Numbered from the stretch's first letter, positions 1-9,736 are shown. The stretch: DNA of 11,323 nucleotides from Chloromonas sp. AAM2 (GCA_004335635.1 QAXH01003558.1:1-11323); one strand, 5' to 3'. Numbers and translations: made by a program. Notes: a model not told the origin generated them from the letters alone.

Positions 1-1
1 C

Positions 2-3000
2 GAGCAGCTGTTGGACGTGCAGCGGAAGCTCAAGGAACTGCCCGCGGATGATCTGGCTGGCAGACAGGGCCTTGCGGAGGAGAAGGAGATGCTGATGCTG
101 TTGCTGAAGCAGAGGGTCCTAGCACAGGAGGAGAAGGTTTTGCTTTTGAGGAAGGAAGGTGGGTGCGCTGGGAGGGTGGCTTGCAGATTTCGTCGCACCT
201 GCATGCATCATGCACAACAGCAGGATATCTACTGTGCATGGTCTTGGCTGCACGGGGATGCTTGGTCTTGGCTGCCATGCCAGCACCTGGGAGCACCCAG
301 GACCCAGCAGACATCAACACCCCACGAGCCCCAGGTGATGTGGCACGCTCACGCACACAGCCCAGCTTCCATGGCGCACTCTCACACACGTGTTCAGTGC
401 GAGTGAATTGTGCATAGCGATCCAGAGCACGCACCGAAAGGGTGTGTCACCTACGTTGCCTGCAGCTCGCTGTAGCGGGTGTGCATTGCACATGCTGATC
501 ATTCATTCGTGTTGCCTCATGACCGTCGCTCGTCAAGCTTTTCTATTGCCTGCATGTTCTTGCAGTGGTGGTTCAGCCGGAGGCGGCACCCGCAGGTGGG
601 CAGGAGCCACAGGACAGCATGTGCAGGCATTCATGATTTATATAGGCTGGTATATTGAGAGGCATGTGTATGTTCTTTGTGGGGCCTGTGTTCAAGTTCG
701 ACGCTTGTGATGCGGCTGCCGTTGTGGCCATAGGTATCCATGTATCGTGCATGTGGCACGCACTGGCATGACCTTCGTATATTGCAGCAAATGCGTTGCA
801 TTCAGCACTCTGTCCGGTATACATCATCATGGTCATCATCAGCAAGTGCCATGGTGCATGCTGCATACACAAACACACATCAAGGTTGCGCATGCTCTAG
901 TTGGTCTTGGTGATGGTCTTGGTCTATGGCTAGTTGGCTACACGCACTGGCTTCATGTGTGTTCATGTTGTGTTCTTTGCACCTTGTGCCAATAATGCCA
1001 TCGCGCAACGCATGTTGCTTGTAGCTCAAGGTCTGTTCCATCTCATCTCAAGTGCTGCTGAGCCTGGCAACCCACCCACACGTGGGCACTTGTGTATGTA
1101 TGTAGCCCGTGCACTGATCAAGCCTGTGTACTGGCTGCTGTGTTTGCATGTCAAGACGTATCCTCTGATCTGGCTGGGCAGCTGATTAACCCGGAGCTGG
1201 AAGGCCTGCCGTCATCAGTCAGTACCCTTGAGGCGCTTCTCTTCCCTACCACCACCACCCAGCCGTTGCCTGTCAAGAGGCGCATCTTTGACGCCATGCA
1301 ACGGGATGCCTTATGCCAGCCCTTACTAGCTCACTTCACAGTTCGTAAAGACACACGTGTTCTCACAAGGGCAGTCAGCGGGGCAATTGAAGCACCAGTT
1401 AGAGGCCTTGACGAGCCTTGGACCGCCGACATTGTTAACAACTCAGTGGTGGCATTGCTGCAGTCACTGGACAGCTTGGTCCCGCCGCAGCGGCGACTTG
1501 GGCTCATAATAGAGCGGGATAGGGGCGACTCTGTGAGCGGCATGACAGACTTCATGGACAGGGTGAAGCCTCTGCGGCCAGACGGTGTCATCAGACACCG
1601 TGACAACAAGCGGCTGCTGCTCAAGTGGGAGGAGAAGGGGGGGACGGAGCTGCGGGCAGCAGTCAAGGATTTGCAAGAGAAAATGGCCCTCTGGCCAGAA
1701 CTGTACTATGGTGAGGTCACGTACCTGCTCAGCTTTGCAGCGGCAGGCGTAGACTTCAGGTTCTGTGTCTTGCAGCGGTCAGCAGTCAGCAGTGGGGCAG
1801 ACCCCGTGTTTGTGGGTCCACCGCTTCGCATGGACCAGCTGTCTGGCAAGGCACAGCTGGCGCTGACAACTGTGCAGCTGTACAAGTTTCTGAGGGCATT
1901 GGAAAAAGCCATGCCTGAGGCTGTGCCCCCACTCGGCGAGATGGAAACGTGCAAAGTCAATGGTCTAACACGTACCATGTGAGTGCTGCAGTATTTGCTG
2001 TTGAAGACTGCCCTTCCCATGCATGCTTTGTGCAGGACGCATGTGCATGGCCATGCACATTTTTCAGCCCATTCTATGCCCAACAGCTCATAAGGCCGAA
2101 CTCATCATTATGTTTAATGTGGCATCAATTATGTATCATTGAGTCATGCCTGCTTGGTGCAGCCCGCAGCAGCCGTGGTTGCACAAGCAGTGCCTCTCTC
2201 TGATGCATGCATGATTGGTGGCCGTGCGCTTGCTGTGCAGTTATTATGGAGCCGCAGCTGTTGACAAGGCAATCAATCCATGGAGCAGGTACAGAGATAG
2301 GTATGGCGTGTCCTTTGCTCTGCTAGAGTCTGTTTATCGCGCTACCCGCCAGTCAGCGCACCTAGTACACGGTGTACCAGCTGTTGAGGACGACACCTAC
2401 TTCGTGGAGCTGTCACCCGTTGGCATCCCACCCTCCGCCGCGCAGCCAACCAATGAAAAGCAGATGGCCTATGCTGTCAAGGGCGGTTTGACTGGTCTGG
2501 ATGCTTTGCATCAGGTATGCGTGGCAGTCCAAAAACATGTGCATATTGACGCATAAGTAATGCCGGATATTGGTCAACAGTGTGCAGCTCACAATTCGTA
2601 GCTGAGCAGCTCTCTCTGCCAGCATTGTATACGTGCAAGCTTTATTGTGGGACTGCAGTGCCTTGCTGGCAGTATCAACAGGCTGGCAGTGTCAGCATGC
2701 TTCAACTGCTGACCAACAGCAATGCGGACAGGATGAGGGTCAGTTTGATGTACCAGTCAACGTGCTGATTCACCGTACGACTGGAGGACTGTCAGCTGGG
2801 CGGCTGGCCAGTTCAACACCTAAGTAGATATACGACTCACAAGCACTGATTCTGCATGTACCACTCAGTGTGTTGTCTGTTGATTCCATGCATGACACCT
2901 GGAACGTAGCTGCGAGGCTGCTGCATTACTAGCCTTCTCTATAATCGTGCTGTCATATGTGCCATGTGAATGCAGAACAACTACGTGCACCGTGACGTGC

Positions 3001-3317
3001 GGTCGCCCAACTTCACGTGCACCGCCAACAAGGCCTACTACTTCTGGCTTGATTTGGAGCTATCTGGTCCGCCTGGCGTGCCCAGGTTCAGGTGCACCCA
3101 CTGGGATGAGTCCAGGACTCTGGTGGATGGCCAGTACACTGATAAGTCTGACCTGTACGACTTTGGGGTAATGCTCAAAGAGTGGGCAGGGTGTGTGCAG
3201 AGTTCGACAGGACACGCGGTCATGCGATTGCTGAAGAAGCCTGCTGGCGGGCAGGACAAGTCTGCTCGAGATCTGTTGTTGGAGGCACAGCAGTGGTTTG
3301 CAGAGCAGGGTGTGTGA
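2..3317 (+). CDS. Predicted PD-(D/E)XK nuclease-kinase fusion protein, Crinkler-like (5' partial, five exons)
   Basis: Model: exons 2-158, 566-595, 1156-1978, 2241-2514 and 2976-3317 (stop TGA). All junctions are GT-AG and keep one frame, giving 541 residues with the N-terminus outside the window. Residues 1-52 are a charged, leucine-rich probable coiled coil. Around residues 190-255 there is a restriction-endonuclease-like pattern: Asp205 (in RPDGV), then a strand ending Glu221-Glu-Lys223, and Gln236 in the following helix. Residues about 337-541 look kinase-like: candidate Lys346 and Glu366, hinge near 391-394, catalytic loop HRDVRSPN (Asp435, Asn440), a DLE triplet at 454-456 in place of DFG, and KSDLYDFG at 485-492. 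The exon 4/5 junction gives LHQ|NNYVHRD with exactly the usual kinase spacing. Nuclease plus kinase at the C-terminus is a known Crinkler/CRN architecture, found in oomycetes, fungi and algae; its role in a free-living alga is not settled. The first intron pair is the least certain part: the AAG acceptor at 1153-1155 is unusual, and 1123 is a phase-compatible alternative. I found no TGTAA poly(A) signal by eye within 2 kb after the stop. Confidence 0.75.
239..275. repeat. Short direct repeat in first intron
   Basis: The 13-mer TGGTCTTGGCTGC occurs at 239-251 and again at 263-275, a 24-base period. The core GGTCTTGG recurs twice more in the next intron, at about 903-922. This is simple intronic repetition in the nuclease-kinase gene with no evident function. 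Confidence 0.6.
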
Positions 3318-4095
3318 GGCAGAGACGGAGATGCTGCATCTGAACCTGCATGGTAGTAGCCACAGCTGACAACAGGCAGTGGCTGTTGACCAAGGAACGC
3401 AATCCCACTTTCAATGGTTACAGGTGCAAGGTCGTTTCTACATTGTTTGGTCACCCAATCTTGCGGGGTGAATGTGAAAGCATGGGATTGACAACTGACA
3501 TCAACATGGTTCCATGACAAGCGCATAGCATTAGGCGCATGATATGCACCTTGCCGGACTGCCCATTGAACAGTTGCTGTCATCACATGCAGCACTTGCA
3601 CCTGAGCATGTGGCCTTGTAGAATAGGTATTGCGCGCTGCTATAACCAGTGGTAAATGGATTGCCAAGGATGATTGATGGTCAGAACAGCTGTGGTGTTC
3701 GTGCCGTGCCATCCTACACTGGTCACTGACACGGTGCCTTATGGTCGTGTACGTGTGACCTGGTCACAGAAAGTCAATCAGGCTGATATGTATTAGGTAC
3801 AAATGCCGTTGAGAGTGAGTGTTTAGAGCCACCTTGCCATACAACAGACACAATCATGGACCTACACAACACAAAGAAGTATTTCACGCAGGCGCAAGCT
3901 CTCAGTAGGGTTTGGCCTCTTTGTTCAACCCTCCTGTAGCTGATAAGACACTGAACTACACTTGTTCAATACTTGCGTTGCTGAGCAACAGTCACCAGAC
4001 GACAAACACATACAGTACTCACAGTGGGTACTTCGCAAGTCAGCTTGTACTGACCCCATGGGATTGCAATATCACCATACATCTATAGTATGGAT
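3318..4095. other. 3' flank of the nuclease-kinase gene, no gene seen
   Basis: This stretch should hold the 3' untranslated region of the upstream gene. There is no canonical TGTAA on the plus strand here. The nearest variants are TGTAG at 3617-3621 and 3935-3939; neither is convincing alone. A long minus-strand frame crosses 3038-3712 but lies partly antisense to the kinase exon and shows no recognisable protein. I see no RNA gene or mobile-element terminus. Confidence 0.5.
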
Positions 4096-4119
4096 TAGTC
4101 CTTGCCTGCACCAACTGTG

Positions 4120-4683
4120 ATGCCCGAGTGCGTGCCCACTGTATGGAGTAATTGTTGTATACCTCCCACAACACGGAGTGATTACAGTACGGTCTGCCTA
4201 CTGCCTGAGCCACGTGTGTTTCAGTTGCCAACAACTGACAGAGTGGCAATTCGCACTCTACCACATGCTGGAGTGAGTACACAGCCATCCAACTACATAG
4301 GGATCCTCATCCCCTCACCAGTTTCAGTACCCACCCGCTGCGTGGAGCGATTTGCAAGACCAGCCCAATCCTCTGATTTTTTAGGGAATGTATATTTGCG
4401 GAAGGTGGTTGATTTCCCCATTTCATCGACTGATTACATCATGATCATCCCCAAGTGGAAAGGTCTCCCAAGCCTTCTAACGATTTCAGTACCTGGCCAT
4501 TGCAAGGACCGACATGTGATCCCAGCCGGACTATCTGACACCATAGGAATCTTCCACTATAAGCAGTGTCAGTTTGTGGCCCCGTATCACCAAGTGGTTA
4601 CACAATCACCCCACTACACCGACGGACTTCCGCGCACCAATACCTGCCCACTGCATGGCAAAGTCTACCCACAGTTCGGGTGA
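4120..4683 (+). other. Orphan open reading frame with weak internal repeats, unknown
   Basis: The frame is open from just after TAG at 4096-4098 to TGA at 4681-4683, 194 codons; the first ATG is at 4120. I do not recognise the product. It is proline-rich, has no obvious signal peptide or membrane segment, and its third codon positions lack the C/G preference clear in ATPC, so it is not a typical expressed host gene. Several segments look alike: NYIGILIP, DYIMIIP and DTIGIF, each followed by a stretch such as VSVP, ISVP or FVAP. Related DNA words recur (TTTCAGTACC at 4323 and 4484; CAGTAC or its reverse complement GTACTG at several places between 4013 and 4740). It could be a degenerate coding repeat, a decayed mobile element read by chance, or non-coding repeat DNA. 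The open length alone is weak support for coding. Confidence 0.25.
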
Positions 4684-6267
4684 AAAGTGTGACATATGTT
4701 AATCTCCTTACTCTATCAGAGTTCCCCCATTCCCTGTACTGACTTGTGTCATGCGGTGCAGCTGTCTGGCGTTGTTGCAAGGCTCGCACGCATTCGAGGG
4801 GATTTTATCATTATGACGTGATTCTCCTGTTGACGTCGTGAGTGGGCAACACTTTTGGCAGTGCAAAGTGTTCACAGGTCTTGGCTGCTGCGGCTAGTGG
4901 TCTAGCCCTCCACCGTGTACAGTGAAGTCAGACAGGTTTTGCCTGGTTGCTACATGACCCAAATGCGACTGTGTCTGCCACACCCGCCACAGCTGGCAGC
5001 ACAACTAGCCAGCAGTCTCATTGCTGGTGCTCTGCGTGCGTGGCTTTGTCTGTGCCACCTCATTTGCAGCCTTGTAGCTTGCAGGCGTGATGACTCACAT
5101 GGACCCCCAGTTTCAGTTCAACTCTGGTGTAGCAATTAGGCAAACCGCACCAGGGTGTTGTAGCAATACGGCGAAAACTGTCAGGCTTCACTTGACATGA
5201 TGGGAGAGCTATACCACTAGCTCGTCCATGCTGTTTGCTGAGACACCCACTGTTGCACCAGTGGTTGACAAGTTTCTTCAGCGGTTGGCCGCCATGTGGT
5301 GGTCACCCCACGGAGCGCCACCGTAGCATGAAGAGTGCCTATGATCTGTAAGTTGCACTGGCGGGCAATGAAGGTATATGCTGCATCTGACAGACAGGCT
5401 GACACTCCAAAGCACGACAGTGTGTGCCACAGTCTTGGGTGTGCCTAACACAGGTCAGGCAGCCAAAGGCAGCAAGAGAGGCAACAACGCGGTGCTGGAT
5501 AAGTGGTTGGCAGACAATGCACCCACCACCAAGCCGGCGTCAAGTGGGCTTTGGCAGAAGAGGGCAGATGAGCGTTGCCAGAGTTGCCAGTGTACCCAAC
5601 TGCTCGGCAACTGAAAGGTCGGTGGTGCAAGCGCAATCAGCAGAGGTCTTGAGGTCTTGCTGCCTTCAAGCCTGCAGTGTGTGTTTGTTTGCCTCACTCC
5701 TTTGTCAGGCCTTCGCTTCAAGAGCCATCAGCGATTTGATATGTGAGTGCAGTCCCAACCAGCTTACAAGTCTTCCAGAGGTTATCACTTCAAGTGGTGG
5801 GTGTTGCAGCCAGCTTCGCATGTTTTGCATTTTGAGACCTGGGTCATAGTGTAGTGTTGCATGTAATGCAGTTTACATTGGCTTTGATGATCGCCAGCCC
5901 GTGTATGTGTCCTTACGCACTCAACAGTGCATGGACTCGAGAGCCTTGTCATGTCACTGGGTTGCCATCTCATGCCTGCCCTACCCTCGAGATTGTGCAA
6001 ATTGTACAAAGCTTAGCAAGCAATTGCAGTATGAATACTAGAAGCTTTGACAGAGCTCAACCCCAACACCGGATACGACCTTCGCATCTGACAGATCATC
6101 TTGTCAGCTCCATGCATGTTATTCAGGTGATGGCGCATCAGTACGCCTTGGGTTAGAACGTACAAGGGCACACGCCAACCGGGCTCACTCCATGCCCGTT
6201 TCAATCGGCACTTTTTCTAATCTTCATCGATCGAAGGCACCGTTGGCGAGCCACCTCCCCACCTTTG
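4684..6267. other. Intergenic region, no identified gene; possible decayed coding fragments
   Basis: No recognisable gene. Two stretches read like protein. One is 5222-5326, with the segment ETPTVAPVVDKFLQRLAAMW ending at a TAG. The other is the frame 5378-5614, which contains GSKRGNNAVLDKWLADN followed by a Cys-x-x-Cys-x-Cys segment and a stop. The LDKWL-type motif after a basic stretch loosely recalls N-terminal regions of hAT-type transposases, but there is no catalytic domain nearby, so that link is speculative. TGTAA occurs at 5347-5351 and 5862-5866 on the plus strand without a clear gene to serve. The last few hundred bases before 6268 should contain the ATPC promoter; I see no TATA box there. 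Confidence 0.4.
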
Positions 6268-6290
6268 TAGTCATTGCATTTTAAAATGGC
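6268..6290 (+). promoter_or_regulatory. ATPC translation start context
   Basis: An in-frame TAG at 6268-6270 closes the reading frame just upstream, and the ATG at 6286-6288 is the first in-frame ATG after it. The context TTAAAATGGC, with A at -3 and G at +4, fits a strong eukaryotic and green-algal initiation site. The mature protein begins only after a plausible transit peptide, which supports this start. Confidence 0.75.
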
Positions 6291-8415
6291 ACTGTCTAGC
6301 AAGCAGGCGGCCTTCTTGAGCAATGGCACCTTTGGGCGTGCTCGCGCAGCGCCAGTGGCCAGCCGCGGCAGTCTGCAGGTACTTGGCTGTCGGGCTACAT
6401 CAGCGCATGTATTGACAGCAGCCACTGCAAAGCAGATCTCGTGGGTTTGGCGCGAGGGGCATTGGACTGAAGTGGCACGTGTAGACCTTCTGAAGCAGGG
6501 CCCACGAGCATTGCAGCGATGCAAACGCCTGGATTATTCCAGAGGGATGGAGCGTAGTTGCTGATCTGTCGTGAGCGTGATCGGTAATGGGCTCGGGGTA
6601 AGGCCAGCACAGAGCTTTCCACAAGGAAACCTCTCTTCTGCTGCGTAGGTGGTCGCTGGCTCCAAGGAGCTGCGTGACCGCATTGCCTCAGTGAAGAACA
6701 CACAGAAGATCACTGAGGCCATGAAGCTCGTGGCCGCTGCCAAAGTGCGCCGTGCTCAGGCGGCTGTCATCAACTCCCGCCCCTTCACAGAGAACCTTGT
6801 AAAGGTCAGCAAATGCTTTTCTGGGTTGTTCAGCGGACGTGCCGAGCCCATCGCGGCTATGATTTCCCGTTGGGGTGGCTGTTGTGAGCTTAGCATCGCC
6901 TGAACAGCAGCAGTAAGCCATGCATTGCTGGTATTCCTGCGCGCAGGTTTTGTATGGCGTGAACCAGCGCCTGCGCACTGAGGACGTGGACTCCCCCCTG
7001 TGCATCATCCGCCCAGTGAAGACGGTGCTGATGGTTGTGATGACCGGCGACCGCGGTCTGTGCGGTGGCTACAACAACTTCATCCTGAAGAAGGTCAGCA
7101 GGTTAACTTGATGTCACACTTTGAACTCAGGAGCCCAGCAGGCAGCATGGCAGGCCAGCCACAGCAGGCCAGGTGGTGCATGCATGGCGAGGGAAGACAA
7201 GTTTCATTGAGCAAGCACAAGCTGCCTCACATTTGCGCACAGGCTGAGCAGCGTTACAAGGAGTTGACTGAGCTGGGTCTGAAGGTGCAGACTGTGGCCG
7301 TTGGCAACAAGGCCAAGAAGTACTTCACCCGCCGCCCCAAGTTCAACGTCATCAGTGAGTGTTGGGCATGGGTACTGCAACCAAACGTACGCGTGCATGT
7401 AACCAGTCGCAACACAGAAGCATTCAGGAAGCACAACAAGATAGTTCTCTATGATGACCGTGTGTGCCTTGTCATGGATCCTTTCTCGTAACTGCAGAGC
7501 AGTTCTCCTTGGGCCAAACCCCCACCACACGCGAGGCCCAGGCCATCTCTGACGAGATCTTTGCCTCTTTTGTGGCCTCTGAGTGCGACAAGGTGGAGCT
7601 GATCTACACCAAGTTCGTCTCCCTGATTGCTTCCAACCCCATCATCCAGACCCTGCTGCCCATGACACCAGCGGGTGAGCTGTGCGCCATTGATGGCCGC
7701 TGTGTGGACGCTGCTGATGACGAGATCTTCAAGCTGACCACCCGCGGCGGCAAGTTCATGGTTGAGCGCGAGAAGGCACCCATCGCCACCGAGGAGCTGG
7801 ACCCCAGCCTGATCTTCGAGCAGGAGCCCAACCAGATTCTGGACGCCCTGCTGCCCCTGTACCTGAACAGCTGCTTGCTGCGCGCTCTCCAGGAGGGCCT
7901 TGCATCTGAGCTGGCTGCCCGCATGAACGCCATGAACAGCGCTACTGATAACGCCAAGGACCTTAGGAAGGTGTGTCATGATGGAATTCGATCGAGATAC
8001 ATTATGCTGGCAAGGATTGTGGTACATTGCTCGATACTACAAAGCACTGGTCTGGTCGGGCAGAACATTCAGGCTGTCCATTCGGTCAGTGACATGTGCT
8101 CATTGCCAAATGTCACACGATCATGCCACTACCCTTTGTGTTGCATAGTTGTATGGTGTTGCATGGCGACAACTGTGGAGTCTAACATATTGGCCTTGCT
8201 ACCACGCGCAGGCTTTGAACAGCAAATACAACCGCATGCGCCAGGCCAAGATCACACAGGAGATCAGCGAGTGAGTAACCCACTGTGACGCCCTCACGCA
8301 ACCTTTGTCAGTGCCTTGAAGAGTGACAGGCTATGCATCGTACGTTTGTTTCACGTGCTTGCTCTTGCTTGCTTGCCTTCGCAGGATCGTGTCCGGTGCT
8401 TCTGCCAGCGCATAA
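6286..8415 (+). CDS. ATPC: Chloroplast ATP synthase gamma chain (seven exons, complete)
   Basis: Exons 6286-6378, 6649-6804, 6947-7093, 7243-7354, 7498-7970, 8212-8270 and 8385-8415 join in frame to 356 residues, about the length of the Chlamydomonas protein (358). The product is the rotating central stalk of plastid CF1, coupling proton flow through CF0 to ATP synthesis at the thylakoid membrane. Residues 1 to about 34 are a transit peptide rich in Ala, Ser, Arg and Gly. The N-terminal coiled-coil helix starts at [27 protein letters not shown] lies in exon 3. Exon 5 holds the photosynthetic insertion with Cys232 and Cys238 (CAIDGRC), the dithiol reduced through thioredoxin in light, followed by the acidic VDAADDE. 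The C-terminus ITQEISEIVSGASA matches the ATPase gamma signature ([IV]-T-x-E-x2-[DE]-x3-G-A-x-[SAKR]). Introns 4 and 6 split codons (phases 1 and 2); the other four are phase 0. GC-ending codons dominate, as expected for high expression. No defect seen. Confidence 0.97.
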
Positions 8416-8677
8416 ACAGCAGGAGACAGGCCTCGGCCGGCCTGTTTGGCGTCTAAAAGGATCCCAAATGCCTGCTTGGCTGTCGAACATTTGATTTTTA
8501 TTGGGTGCTTTTTGGCTGTTTAAGGCGGTTTTGACGGGAGTGGCAACTCGCTTGTCCTTCTGTTTTGATGCACATAAATCAGGAGTCTGGTTGTGCATGC
8601 AAGCCTGCTGGCCCAGTAGCGTTAACAGCTGCACCATGCATCGGTTGTCTTGACCAAACACGGTGATTTCAATGGTG

Positions 8678-8682
8678 TGTAA
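8678..8682 (+). terminator. TGTAA poly(A) signal of ATPC
   Basis: TGTAA, the usual chlorophyte polyadenylation signal, lies 263 bases after the ATPC stop codon. I found no earlier plus-strand copy between 8416 and this site, so cleavage is expected about 10-20 bases downstream. Confidence 0.6.
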
Positions 8683-9736
8683 TTGTTGCTGAGGTTTCAC
8701 ATTGAAAGTGCCTGCCACCTGGCGTACTGGCCAGAATATGCGAGGGATTGGTTTACAGCTTGACGAGGAACAAATCATGTCACTCTCAACTGAAAGCAGT
8801 GAAGACTATCTGAACAGCCAAGGCCATATAATTACAGACTTGACAAGTGTTGGGGCTTGACATGTCATCTGTCAACCAACAGGCAAAAGGTTTGCTTCTG
8901 CTGCCTACCATTACCTAGTTGTACACGGGTTCTGCTATTCCAGCTTCTGCCAGCCAGCCGGGTTCGGTTGCATTCCAGAGCTGAGCACACAAGGAATAGC
9001 AGACTTCTGCCAGCCCAAGAGCATCTGACAGTGAAAGCGTCTAAGGTTAAGATGGAGCAAGGCCTACAAGCTCCTGCAGTCTGCACTGTAAGTGCGACTG
9101 CCAGCCCTGCATCAATGACCAGAAGCCAGTGGAAGACATCAGTCTCCAGCTCGCCCATCCTGTCCGCCACAACTGATACAATTTGCTACCAAGAAATGGG
9201 ACTTGAGTCGCAGCTCATGCTGCACCAGACAGGCACGTCCAAGGCAGGCAGAAGCTGATGGCTCACATCAACCGGTCCTGTTGGTACGAGTGATGACATC
9301 CCACCAGGGCACACTGCAGTGTTAGAAGGAAAGCTGCTGTCGTGTGTATCTACACCTATTGACAAACAGCAACAGCTGACAAACCTTGACTAGAGTCAGC
9401 ATAAGAGCGCCCAGTTCTCTTGCCGTCTCAGCTGTTCATAACAAACTACACTACCCGTGGTGCATGTTCCAGTAAAGGTGGCATGGGCCCCCAATCCCAT
9501 GTCATGACCACAAAACTCATTTCTGTTCAAGCAATAGGAGAAGACGATGGCACCTGCTGCAGCTTCTCCAGTTGACGTGCCACTATGTGCACATGAGGGC
9601 ACTAAGCGTCTGAAATGACTGTCCTCTCTAGATCCTGTCAAGGGACAGGCTTGAAACCTTGCTAGCCTGATGCAATCTGCTCCTGCTCTACTCATCCACT
9701 GTCTCCAGCTGACAGAAAACAGGTGCTTGTCGCTGG
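8683..9736. other. Convergent intergenic region between ATPC and CSN8
   Basis: About 1 kb between the ATPC poly(A) site and the CSN8 stop; it should hold the CSN8 3' untranslated region on the minus strand. Frames of 100-133 codons exist on both strands near 8857-9258, but none has a recognisable domain, coding-type third positions or conserved motifs. The phrase CTTCTGCCAGCC appears at about 8944 and 9004, a small duplication. No RNA gene seen. Confidence 0.5.
8832..8836 (-). terminator. Possible TGTAA poly(A) signal of CSN8
   Basis: TTACA on the plus strand is TGTAA on the minus strand, about 900 bases past the CSN8 stop. It is the nearest canonical copy I found by eye; a second lies at 8753-8757. 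The implied 3' untranslated region is long but within the range seen in volvocalean algae. A closer variant signal may be the real one. Confidence 0.3.

Noticed and set aside
688..704. Possible tRNA B box (AAGTTCGACGC)
   Set aside because: No A box at the proper distance and no cloverleaf can be folded; it lies in an intron.
1092..1155. ATG at 1092 as start of a separate gene for the nuclease region
   Set aside because: The residues before the 1156 junction look like translated intron. The upstream coiled-coil exon and micro-exon join in phase, so the frame is better read as an internal exon.
50..1177. Shared 11-mer GATCTGGCTGG (DLAG) in exon 1 and exon 3, suggesting exon duplication
   Set aside because: Several 11-base matches are expected by chance in a window this long, and the flanking sequence does not align.
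1248..1260. ACC trinucleotide run
   Set aside because: It encodes a short Thr stretch inside a well-supported exon; ordinary simple sequence.
2515..2975. Extra exon inside the 461-base intron of the nuclease-kinase gene
   Set aside because: Direct joining of 2514 to 2976 gives the exact kinase spacing between the LH pair and HRD, so an inserted exon would disrupt the fold.
3038..3712. Minus-strand open frame of 224 codons
   Set aside because: It runs antisense through the kinase exon and then through sequence with no coding character; the translation shows no recognisable motif. Most likely a chance shadow.
7449..8027. Minus-strand open frame of 192 codons
   Set aside because: It is antisense to ATPC exon 5, whose strong codon bias suppresses stops on the opposite strand.
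8857..9258. Plus-strand open frame of 133 codons between ATPC and CSN8
   Set aside because: No domain, no codon bias, Cys/Leu/Ser-rich chance composition, and it lies in the expected CSN8 3' untranslated region.
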